From assembly GCA_029975745.1 (NCBI GenBank), contig JARKOL010000396.1, forward strand, positions 1 to 45,983: 45,983 nucleotides of DNA. The letters run 5' to 3'. This document shows positions 37,349-44,945 of this stretch, piece by piece; position 1 is the stretch's first letter; each line of letters begins with the position of its first letter. The DNA comes from Myxococcota bacterium. Its GTDB lineage: Bacteria > Myxococcota_A > UBA9042 > DTJE01. The notes below the pieces were generated by a model that saw only the letters and a list, made by a program, of their open reading frames with translations, was not told the origin of the DNA and did not search any database. A program made the position numbers and the translations under genes.

Positions 37349-37644
37349 GTAGCACCTTGTAGCACCTCTGTGGCACTATCTTCTTCAATGATTTCGGTCG
37401 TGTAGCACCGTAGCACCTGTAGCACCCGGTTCCTCTCACGTGTGCGCGAGAGCACCCGTTTCCCCGGCCTTCCCTGGATCGAGAGAGATCCGTCCGTCAT
37501 TGCGTGCCTGTGGATCGCGACGGAAGTGCTACAACCACCACAAGTGCCTGTGCTCATTCGGGAAATGGCGTAGCACCCCGGTGCTACGGGCTTCACGGAA
37601 CTGCCGGTATTTCTTGACGTAACGCCGTAGCGCTTCGGTGCTAC
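37349..37644. repeat. GTAGCACC iteron-like array; candidate replication origin
   Basis: GTAGCACC at 37349, 37359, 37402, 37410, 37419, 37570; variant GTGGCACT at 37370; inverted GTGCTAC at 37526, GGTGCTAC at 37580 and 37637. Confidence 0.8.
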
Positions 37645-37670
37645 ACTCCCGCTACGATTTCCCATATCCC

Positions 37671-40600
37671 TCACGGCATCACCTCGTCGTCGGACTCCAG
37701 GCAGAAGACCGTCATCTTCCTGGGCTGTCGCGTCCCGGCCCCGCTTCCCGAAAGGTCGCAGCGGGCGTTGACGCTGTTCTCGACGAACCGGTCGCAGTCC
37801 TTGGCGACCGCCGTGAACCCGCTCGCCTCCATCCCCCCGAACTCCCGCGAGCCCCGCAGGAGCACCGAGCGCACGACGGTCTCGGGGTGGACCCACAGGA
37901 GCAGGTCCGGCCCGCGGCGCTGGACGAACACCCCGAGCCACGGGAATTCCAGGCGCCGCGACCAGTTGCCCTTCTCGACGTACGCATCGACCTGGGTAGC
38001 GAGCGTCGTCGATTCGCGCGTCGTGTGCCCCATCGAGGTCTCGACCGGCATCTCGAACGGCGTGTGGAGCAGCGCGTCGAGGAGGCGGTTTCCCTTGCGG
38101 TCGGCCTTGATGGAGCGGAAGTCGCCCGCCTTCGCCTCGGCGATGCGGCCGTGCATCTCGCGCCAGTCGAGCCCGAGCACCTTCGCGACCGCGAGGCAAG
38201 GCCAGACGTTCGACATCCAGCGGTCGTCGATGAGGCCCCGGCCGGGCAGGGTCAGGTCGTGCTGGATGTCCATGTAGGCCGCCCGCAGATCCTCGACCCG
38301 ATCGAGCAGGCCGAACACGATCGAACGGCGCAGTTCGTCGAGGTCCACACCGTTCGCCGCGATCCACCGAGGGACCGTGATCTCGGGCCCCTCCATCTTG
38401 CGCATGTGCCGGAGCTCGATCCGGAACCACCGATTCCGGTCTGCGTCCTTGGACCCGATCGGCTCGATGGACGCCGCGATGCACGCAACGGAAAGCGTGT
38501 CCTCCCGGGCGCCCTGGTCCTGGGTGCCGCGAAGGCGGGCCGCCGAACCGGTCGATGCCGTGCGCAGCATCCGCAGGATGCCGTCCATGCGTCCCTGGTG
38601 CCGGTCCTCGGACGGTTCGAACTCGTCCAGGAGGACGGTGCGGCTGCTGCCGGAAAACGCCCCGACGATCCCCGCGCTGGACGGGTCCGGGTTGTAGTAG
38701 CTTGTCGGCAGCAGGCCCAGCGGCAATCGCTTGTCCTTTCCGGCGAACCCCCCCTGCACCAGCAACGACTTGCCGGACTCGGTCTCCGCGTTGATGTGGA
38801 GGAGTTGCTTCGTGGGAAAGACCTGGGACCACGTCAGCGCGAACGGCAGCGTGGCCACGATGAACGGATCCACGCCGCTCTCGTGGTCCCGGAACTGCCA
38901 CCCGGTCGCGATGATCTGGAAGACGATGTCGAACGCCTCTTTCGCGGTGTAGCACAGCGGCAGGTTCAGGCGATCGGGCGTCCATTCCGGCGGCGCCCAG
39001 CCGTGGACGCGCTGCTTCGAAGTCAGGAGGTATCGATCGTCGATGATCGGGCTGTCCGCCTTGGCCCAGCGGCCATCGCGGTGGACCAGGCGCATCCTGG
39101 TATCCACCAGGGCAACGACCGGGCGGTCCCGCGTGCCCAGCGAGTGCAAGCCGTCGGCGATCTCCTGCAGATCCCATCGGGGTCGCAGGTCGGCGGCCAC
39201 GCGGCAGAGCGCACGGAGCATGGCCTGCGGGATCTGGCGGTCCTCGAGGGACGGCGCCCTCGTCCTCGCCCACTCCTCGACGTCCCCGAGTTCGGGGGCG
39301 AGGGCCGAGATGACCAGGCGGGGGGAGGAGAGCGCCACCTGTACCGGGACGCCATGGCGCTGCGAGTAGAGCGTCACGACCGTGCCGTCACGGGAATTGC
39401 GTTCGAGAAACAGCGGCAGGAACGGGGCCGTGGGACCGACCAGCGAATCGGCAAGCACGCCCGAGACGCCCTCGCCGCTCGCGGCCGGCGGGTCGCCCGC
39501 GGGGGTCTGCGCGTGCAGAGCGGCCTTCACCGCGCGATCGATCGCGGGCCGCTTCAGCCAGCGCCCGCACGCGGTACAAACCCGGTCGATCATCCCGGCG
39601 CGCTCGACCTCGTCGAAGCCTGCCAGATACGGGATCACCTCTTCCTGAACACGACGTCCCTTCGCACCCGCGTCGGGCTCTGCATCGATGGCGGCGAGGA
39701 TCCAGTTCAGGAACGAGGGAGCCCCTTCGACCACGGGTGCGAGGAACTCCCTCACCCGGGTCGTCGCCGCCTCGATTTCCGCTTCGGAAGGAGTCGAACC
39801 AGGCACCAGGAACGACCGCAACAGGTCGTTGGGGTCCTTGCTGTCGCTCTGGTAGGCGGGTCGGGCTACCCGGGCCACGGACCCGAGTCTGGCCGCGAAC
39901 GCCCGCGTCGCCGCCTCCCCGGCCGGGTCCGCGTCGAGCATCACGGTCACGCGTGCCAGGCCGTGCCGGTCGAGCAGCGTCCGGGCGGCCTCGTCGTGGT
40001 TCGCGGTCGCACCGAGCAGACCCACCGCGTCCAGGCCCGCTTGCCGCAGCGTCAGCACGTCGAACTCGCCCTCGCACACGACCACGTGGTCGCACCCGTG
40101 GCCCAGGCTTTGCAATCCATACAGAGGAGGGCACGGCACACCCGCGAGCTTCCGGTGCGCCAGGCCTTTGGGAACGTCGGCCCCGATACGCCGGCCCGTC
40201 AGCGACGCGACCTGCCCGTCCTCGAACACGGGGAAGACCACGCACCCGTACAGGATGTCGTACTCCCGACCGTCCCTGGACCGCGCCAGGAAGCCGACCT
40301 CACGGAATTGCTCCAGGGTGTGGGGCTTGGAGTCGCCTTCCAGAGCAGCGTGCGACTGGCCATGCGGCCAGAAGCCCAGGTGGGCGCCGCGGATCGTGTC
40401 GTCGAGGAACCCCCGGCCCCGAACGTACGCCAGGGCATCGGCACCCTTACCCGGGTCCCACAACCACTTCTCGGCCTGGGCCGCGATGTCGCCGAGGAGC
40501 CGGGCCGTGGTCCGCCGCTTCTCCTGCGTCGCGATCCAGGCCGGCGACGGCGGCACCAGGTCGATCCCCGCCTCCGTGGCGAGCGCCTGCAGCGCGTCCA

Positions 40601-40865
40601 CGAACGTCCCGCCATGCGCGTGCCGCCATGCGTCGAACACGTCGCCGTACGCGCCGCACCCGAAGCAGAAGAAGTGACCGTCGGGGTAGAGGTGGAGCGA
40701 GGGCGTCTTTTCGCCGTGCAGGAAGCAGAGCCCGACGAAGTGGCCGGCGCAGCCGTTCGGCTTGAGTTCGGTGAGACGTCCGACCACGCTGGCCAGGGAA
40801 ACCCGGCGCCGCACCTCGGCGACCACGTCGTGCGGTTCCGTGATCCCGCCCGAGAACCTACCCAT
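37671..40865 (-). CDS. Primase-helicase: CHC2 zinc-finger + TOPRIM + C-terminal P-loop domain
   Basis: CFLHGEKTPSLHLYPDGHFFCFGCGAYGDVFD (CHC2); VVVCEGEFDVLTLRQAGLDAV and VMLDADPAGEAATRAF (TOPRIM); NAETESGKSLLVQGG (Walker A). Confidence 0.92.
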   Translation of the reverse strand: MGRFSGGITEPHDVVAEVRRRVSLASVVGRLTELKPNGCAGHFVGLCFLHGEKTPSLHLYPDGHFFCFGCGAYGDVFDAWRHAHGGTFVDALQALATEAGIDLVPPSPAWIATQEKRRTTARLLGDIAAQAEKWLWDPGKGADALAYVRGRGFLDDTIRGAHLGFWPHGQSHAALEGDSKPHTLEQFREVGFLARSRDGREYDILYGCVVFPVFEDGQVASLTGRRIGADVPKGLAHRKLAGVPCPPLYGLQSLGHGCDHVVVCEGEFDVLTLRQAGLDAVGLLGATANHDEAARTLLDRHGLARVTVMLDADPAGEAATRAFAARLGSVARVARPAYQSDSKDPNDLLRSFLVPGSTPSEAEIEAATTRVREFLAPVVEGAPSFLNWILAAIDAEPDAGAKGRRVQEEVIPYLAGFDEVERAGMIDRVCTACGRWLKRPAIDRAVKAALHAQTPAGDPPAASGEGVSGVLADSLVGPTAPFLPLFLERNSRDGTVVTLYSQRHGVPVQVALSSPRLVISALAPELGDVEEWARTRAPSLEDRQIPQAMLRALCRVAADLRPRWDLQEIADGLHSLGTRDRPVVALVDTRMRLVHRDGRWAKADSPIIDDRYLLTSKQRVHGWAPPEWTPDRLNLPLCYTAKEAFDIVFQIIATGWQFRDHESGVDPFIVATLPFALTWSQVFPTKQLLHINAETESGKSLLVQGGFAGKDKRLPLGLLPTSYYNPDPSSAGIVGAFSGSSRTVLLDEFEPSEDRHQGRMDGILRMLRTASTGSAARLRGTQDQGAREDTLSVACIAASIEPIGSKDADRNRWFRIELRHMRKMEGPEITVPRWIAANGVDLDELRRSIVFGLLDRVEDLRAAYMDIQHDLTLPGRGLIDDRWMSNVWPCLAVAKVLGLDWREMHGRIAEAKAGDFRSIKADRKGNRLLDALLHTPFEMPVETSMGHTTRESTTLATQVDAYVEKGNWSRRLEFPWLGVFVQRRGPDLLLWVHPETVVRSVLLRGSREFGGMEASGFTAVAKDCDRFVENSVNARCDLSGSGAGTRQPRKMTVFCLESDDEVMP

Positions 40866-41097
40866 CGCGTCCGCTCCCCTCGGAATCGCCGTCCGTCACC
40901 GAATGGCCACTGCCCGCCCCGTCGCCCTGCTCCCGGCACGCATCCAGGAAGGCCCGGAAGTCCGACGCGGCCACCCGGCGGTTTCGCCCGAACTTGAACG
41001 ACGGCAGGGCGCCGCACCGGATCCGCCGCCACCATGTCAGGCGGCTCTCACCCGTCAGTTCCGCGAGCTGCTTCAGGCTCAACATCGGGTCGTTCAT
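40858..41097 (-). CDS. AlpA/excisionase-like HTH protein
   Basis: LSLKQLAELTGESRLTWWRRIRCGALPSFKFGRNRRVAASDFRAFLD, MerR/AlpA-like HTH. Confidence 0.82.
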   Translation of the reverse strand: MNDPMLSLKQLAELTGESRLTWWRRIRCGALPSFKFGRNRRVAASDFRAFLDACREQGDGAGSGHSVTDGDSEGSGRDG

Positions 41098-41139
41098 GAG
41101 CGCCTCCTGCGACCGCCGGGGGAAGGCCCGCTTGCAACG

Positions 41140-41164
41140 TCAGGATATGTCCGACACATCCTGA
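41140..41164. promoter_or_regulatory. Operator-like inverted repeat upstream of the AlpA-like gene
   Basis: TCAGGATATGTC-C-GACACATCCTGA: 12-bp arms, one mismatch. Confidence 0.65.
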
Positions 41165-41317
41165 GTGCCACCGTAACCACCTGTTATTGTTAGGATAGAA
41201 TCGTTCAGGTTCCCGGCCATTTCGTCCGGGTGGGCGCAGTTCGACCGCAAGGGCGGCGTGGATCCGCTGCCATCACAAAGGATTGCGGGAGGAAGGAAAC
41301 AGTTTTCCTACGGGGGA

Positions 41318-42058
41318 TTACGTCCGGACTTTCTTCCCACGGGCCTTGCGAACGCGGTCGGCAAGTCGCTGGAAACGCTCCCGTGGTTTCCTTTCCTCAA
41401 GGAACCGCCAGGGGATCGTCAGCATCAGCAGGATCGTCATCTCGTCGTGATCGAGGTCGCGTCCGTCCTGCTCCTTCAGGTCGTCCAAGGCCCCGACCAT
41501 CAGGCGCAGCGCCTGCGCGTGGCCCGTTCGCGGACGGCCGGCGCGCCCCGTCCGCGCTGCCGCGAACTTCGGAAGCCTCAGCGTCCAGGTGGCAAGCAGC
41601 CGGATCGCTTCGCTGACCTCCTGCGGCTGGTAGTTGCGAAGGCGCTCGCCCGTTGGAGTCGTGAAATCCCGCGCCACCCGGGCCGCGGCCTGCAACGCCT
41701 CCTGCGTCTGGCGCAGTCCCTTCACCACATCGGAGGACAACTGGTCCGCCACGTTGAATCCCAGGAGCGCCTCGCGCAGCCTGTCGGACGCGAGCACCTC
41801 GCTGACCTCGGGGCTTCGACCCACCCAGAAGGGTTCATGGATCGTGCCGTCGCTGTCCATGAACCCATCCCTCAGAAGGGATTCGACGGGGTACGAATCG
41901 CCGACCGAGCCCACGGGAGGAGGCTGCCCTAGGCTCAGGCCGGTCGTTCGTTCGAACTTCCTGAACAGACGCCGCCACTCGCGAGCCAGCTCGACAAGCT
42001 CCGGCGTCGGGCGGCAGTACCGATTGATCAGGCCTTCATGCCGTGGCTCCCCATTCAT
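41318..42058 (-). CDS. Hypothetical element protein
   Basis: Long frame MNGEPRHEGLINRYCRPTPELVELAREWRRLFRKFERTTG...; low-complexity basic end. Confidence 0.65.
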   Translation of the reverse strand: MNGEPRHEGLINRYCRPTPELVELAREWRRLFRKFERTTGLSLGQPPPVGSVGDSYPVESLLRDGFMDSDGTIHEPFWVGRSPEVSEVLASDRLREALLGFNVADQLSSDVVKGLRQTQEALQAAARVARDFTTPTGERLRNYQPQEVSEAIRLLATWTLRLPKFAAARTGRAGRPRTGHAQALRLMVGALDDLKEQDGRDLDHDEMTILLMLTIPWRFLEERKPRERFQRLADRVRKARGKKVRT

Positions 42059-42277
42059 GTTCGTGCTCCCGGCTTCATCGCCGGCACCGATGCATCCGCG
42101 GTGCCCGGCTTCGGATGGTAGCACGAGCGAGCCGACCCCCGGGCCCTCATCAGGCAGGCCGTCGATTGCTCACAACCCACTGATATAAAGCGGTTATTTC
42201 CCTTGCAATGCCCCGATCACAGAGCAAACATGACCTCACGAAGCGGGGGCAACCCGCTGAATTGTAAGGAGCAACAC

Positions 42278-42610
42278 ATGGGCAACGCGATGAAGAACCT
42301 GGTCGAGACGAAGGTCGAGAAGAGCCTGGGCGGCAACGCGGTGGACCTGGTGCTCCACTGGCGCGAGGCCGGGAGCCAATGGCGCCGCATCCAGGCCGAG
42401 ACGTACCGGATCGCAGCGCGCATTGCGGAGTGCAGCGAGGACGCCGGGTGGTGCGTGGACCCCCATGCCGACTGCGGGATCCTGGGCCACGGGCTGCTCG
42501 GGACCTACATCCGCCTGGAACTGGCCAACGGAACCGAGGCCGAGGCGGCGATGGCGAAGCGGGTGGCCATACGGGTCATCGAAGAGGCCATCGCGGACAG
42601 CAACGACTGA
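42278..42610 (+). CDS. Hypothetical protein, first gene of an ORFan operon
   Basis: AAGGAG RBS; MGNAMKNLVETKVEKSLGGNAVDLVLHWREAGSQWRRIQ... Confidence 0.7.
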   Translation: MGNAMKNLVETKVEKSLGGNAVDLVLHWREAGSQWRRIQAETYRIAARIAECSEDAGWCVDPHADCGILGHGLLGTYIRLELANGTEAEAAMAKRVAIRVIEEAIADSND

Positions 42611-42622
42611 AGGGGGTTTTCG

Positions 42623-42832
42623 ATGCGCGCAACGCACGAAGTCCAGGTCTGGAACCACAAGGGGTCATGGCGGACCCGCTGGTATGCCTGCGAGGTCATC
42701 GGCCGGCATCCCGCGCCGACCTCGTTCGTGGACGGCGGCCTGGTCGAGGACTGGTACGATGTCCGCGTGCGCGACGGGTCGGTCTACGAGTGGTGCAACC
42801 CCGAGTGCATCCGGGTCCGGACGGCCCGGTGA
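42623..42832 (+). CDS. Hypothetical small protein
   Basis: GAAGGGGG RBS-like; MRATHEVQVWNHKGSWRTRWYACEVIGRHPAPTSFVDGGLVEDWYDVRVRDG... Confidence 0.65.
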   Translation: MRATHEVQVWNHKGSWRTRWYACEVIGRHPAPTSFVDGGLVEDWYDVRVRDGSVYEWCNPECIRVRTAR

Positions 42833-42843
42833 AGGAGCCGACG

Positions 42844-43071
42844 ATGGACACGACGGGACTGAAGAGGCCGGTGGTGCGGCTGGTGGGCGAGGACGGGAAC
42901 GCCTTCGCGATCCTCGGGCGGGTCCGCCGGGCCATGCGCCAGGCCGGATGGCCGAAGGACGCGATCGACGGCTTCATGGCCGAGGCGACGTCCGGGAACT
43001 ACGACTACCTCCTCGCGACCGTGCTGGACCACTGCGACGAGCCCGCGGACGACAACGGGGAGCAGGACTGA
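42844..43071 (+). CDS. Hypothetical small protein
   Basis: GAAGGAG RBS; MDTTGLKRPVVRLVGEDGNAFAILGRVRRAMRQAGWPKDAIDGFMAEATSGNYDYLLATVLDHCDEP. Confidence 0.75.
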   Translation: MDTTGLKRPVVRLVGEDGNAFAILGRVRRAMRQAGWPKDAIDGFMAEATSGNYDYLLATVLDHCDEPADDNGEQD

Positions 43072-43382
43072 TGGAGGCGACGATGGACCTGAAGGTGTGG
43101 CGCCGGATGAACGAGGATGACGAGTGCCTGGAGGTGCAGATCGGGACGTGGCCCGAGGGAGCCCCACGAACGAGCCTGCTGGAGCCCGTCACGAGCGGTG
43201 GCTGGGCCGGGCACCACAACCGCCGCCTCCACCTCATCGTCTGGCAGATCGAACCGGCCGGGTGGCGTGGGATCGTGGCCGGGCCGAAGGGGTGCTTCGC
43301 GAACGACGACCTCGCCCCGACCCCGGAAGAGTCCCTGATCCTCGCTCTCCGCGCCTACCCCTTCGACCTCGGGAACCACTGA
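43071..43382 (+). CDS. Hypothetical protein
   Basis: TGATG coupling to the upstream gene; MEATMDLKVWRRMNEDDECLEVQIGTWPEG... Confidence 0.65.
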   Translation: MEATMDLKVWRRMNEDDECLEVQIGTWPEGAPRTSLLEPVTSGGWAGHHNRRLHLIVWQIEPAGWRGIVAGPKGCFANDDLAPTPEESLILALRAYPFDLGNH

Positions 43383-43459
43383 CCTTCCGTTGCCGTCGCA
43401 CCCTGCCGCTAGAATGCCATCGTCGAGAACGTCCCCGAACGCGTCGCGAGGTAGGGGCT

Positions 43460-43741
43460 ATGGAATGGGTGCTCGGCGGCCTCGAGGTCCTGGTGGTCGT
43501 GACGGTCCTGGCGTTCGCGGTGCTGGTGGTCCTTGCAGTCCTCTACGCGCTGTTTCTGGTAGGGGCTGTCGTCCACAGCATGCTCGCCCCGCTGTCCGAG
43601 GAGGACCGGGCGCTACGCGCCACCATCGCGGCGTTCAGGGAGAACGACAGGCGCGATCATCCCCACCCGGTTCGTCCGTCCAGTGGGTCGGGCCTGCTCC
43701 TCGGCCTGCTCCTTGGCTGGCTCTGGTGGGGCGACGACTGA
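43460..43741 (+). CDS. Small membrane protein
   Basis: N-terminal hydrophobic helices (VLVVVTVLAFAVLVVLAVLYALFLVGAVV) and a C-terminal hydrophobic segment. Confidence 0.6.
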   Translation: MEWVLGGLEVLVVVTVLAFAVLVVLAVLYALFLVGAVVHSMLAPLSEEDRALRATIAAFRENDRRDHPHPVRPSSGSGLLLGLLLGWLWWGDD

Positions 43742-43758
43742 CCTGGTTCGCCTTGGTC

Positions 43759-44064
43759 CTACCGCGAGAACGTGAGCGCAGCCCTCGCCATCGGAGCGCA
43801 GCCTTCGCAGTAGTCGCGTCCGTTGACCTGGATTGCGCAGAGGTCACGATCGACCGCCCCAAGGGACGCGGTCACGACGACCGACGGGACCAACGCCCGG
43901 GAGCAGCCGTCTCCGTCGCACTGCCGCCAGGGACAGATGCTCATCGGCTTCGCCTTCAGCGTGTCCTCGACGCCGCGGGCCAGTTCCGGGCCGTTCCTCG
44001 GGCGCAACCCCCTTGAAGGTGGCGCAGCCGCTAGACGGACCCACTCAGCCCTCGTGATTTCCAT
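43759..44064 (-). CDS. Hypothetical Cys-containing protein
   Basis: ICPWRQCDGDGC...CAIQVNGRDYCEGC suggests metal binding. Confidence 0.5.
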   Translation of the reverse strand: MEITRAEWVRLAAAPPSRGLRPRNGPELARGVEDTLKAKPMSICPWRQCDGDGCSRALVPSVVVTASLGAVDRDLCAIQVNGRDYCEGCAPMARAALTFSR

Positions 44065-44150
44065 GGAGACCCTCCCACTCTCGGCGAACGGAGGATAGGC
44101 AATCGGTCAGCCCCAGGCCCATCGGCCAGAGGGGAGGCAGGTAAGAGGGC

Positions 44151-44477
44151 TCAAGGTAGAGGCATCAGACAGCGCCCCCCGAGACCCGCGTAGCGGAGCG
44201 AAGGCGCGTCGTTGATGCGGCGCGACGACTGCAGGTTCGACGCGTCGGAGCGGAAGCCGCCGCCCCGCAACACGCGGTAGGAGCCGCTTGGCGAGACCCA
44301 CGCACTGCCGTCCGTCGGCGCTCCCGAGTAGTCTGAGTGCCACCAGTCCTCGACCCACTCCCATACGTTCCCTGCGATGTCCAGCGCCCCGCTCCACGAT
44401 GCTCCGGCCGGCATCGAGCCCGCCGGCTTCGTCCCGTCGACTCTGTCTCAGTCGGAGCCAAGCAAAATAGCGAACTT
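44151..44477 (-). pseudogene. C-terminal remnant of a formylglycine-generating-enzyme/SUMF1-like (FGE-sulfatase) protein
   Basis: TKPAGSMPAGASWSGALDIAGNVWEWVEDWWHSDYSG...YRVLRGGGFRSDASNLQSSRRI; in-frame stop (GSD*DRVDG) and no N-terminal domain. Confidence 0.8.
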
Positions 44478-44945
44478 CTGGAAGGGGGCGGATCGGTGCG
44501 TCCGGTGGGGGCGGGCCGAGGCGGCGTACATCCCCCGAAGGAACGCAGCGCGGCTCGCGACCGGCTCGCCGAAACGCTTGGCCGGCTGGTACCGGAATGG
44601 GACTGGATGCTTGCCAGGGCCGCGGACCGCGCGGTGAATTCCTGACCGGGTCCACCGAAACGCCGAACGCATGCCGACGTCCGTCTTGCAGCTTCCGGGT
44701 CTTTCACCACATGGTCTCGGATCGTTTCCTTTTCGTCGCGAGGCCGGCGGACCGCGTCCCGCGCGTCCCTACCCGGGTCGACGGCACCGATGTCCCGGTC
44801 ACGACCGGTCGGATCCGCCGATTCGTGACGGCACGCCCCATCCTGTCGTATCCTCGGGTTCGGGCGGGGGCGCGCAACCGGTTCGGCCCCCGCCTCCCGA
44901 TCGGGCCGTCCCGCGGACCCGCGGGCCGGGGAGGAGACGCGATTC

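Larger units (their letters stand above)
27675..44500. mobile_element. Candidate integrated satellite/prophage-like element bounded by tRNA-Asn and a diverged tRNA-3'-end-like copy
   Basis: ~54-nt ungapped match (~78%) between the tRNA-Asn 3' end/downstream and 44446-44500; serine recombinase, DUF2924, TerS/TerL, primase-helicase and ORFans inside. Exact ends uncertain; the phage-like core is ~30.8-44.1 kb. Confidence 0.55.

Noticed and set aside
37349-37644. GTAGCACC repeats considered as CRISPR or terminator cluster
   Set aside because: 8-bp units in both orientations with irregular short spacing fit iterons better.
37638-40997. 1119-aa plus-strand ORF opposite the primase-helicase
   Set aside because: Shadow ORF; the minus strand has CHC2, TOPRIM and Walker A motifs.
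30861-44064. Element as a complete prophage
   Set aside because: No portal, capsid, tail or lysis gene recognised; called satellite-like or decayed instead.
44151-44477. FGE remnant as the variable protein of a diversity-generating retroelement
   Set aside because: No reverse transcriptase and no template/variable repeat pair seen in the window.
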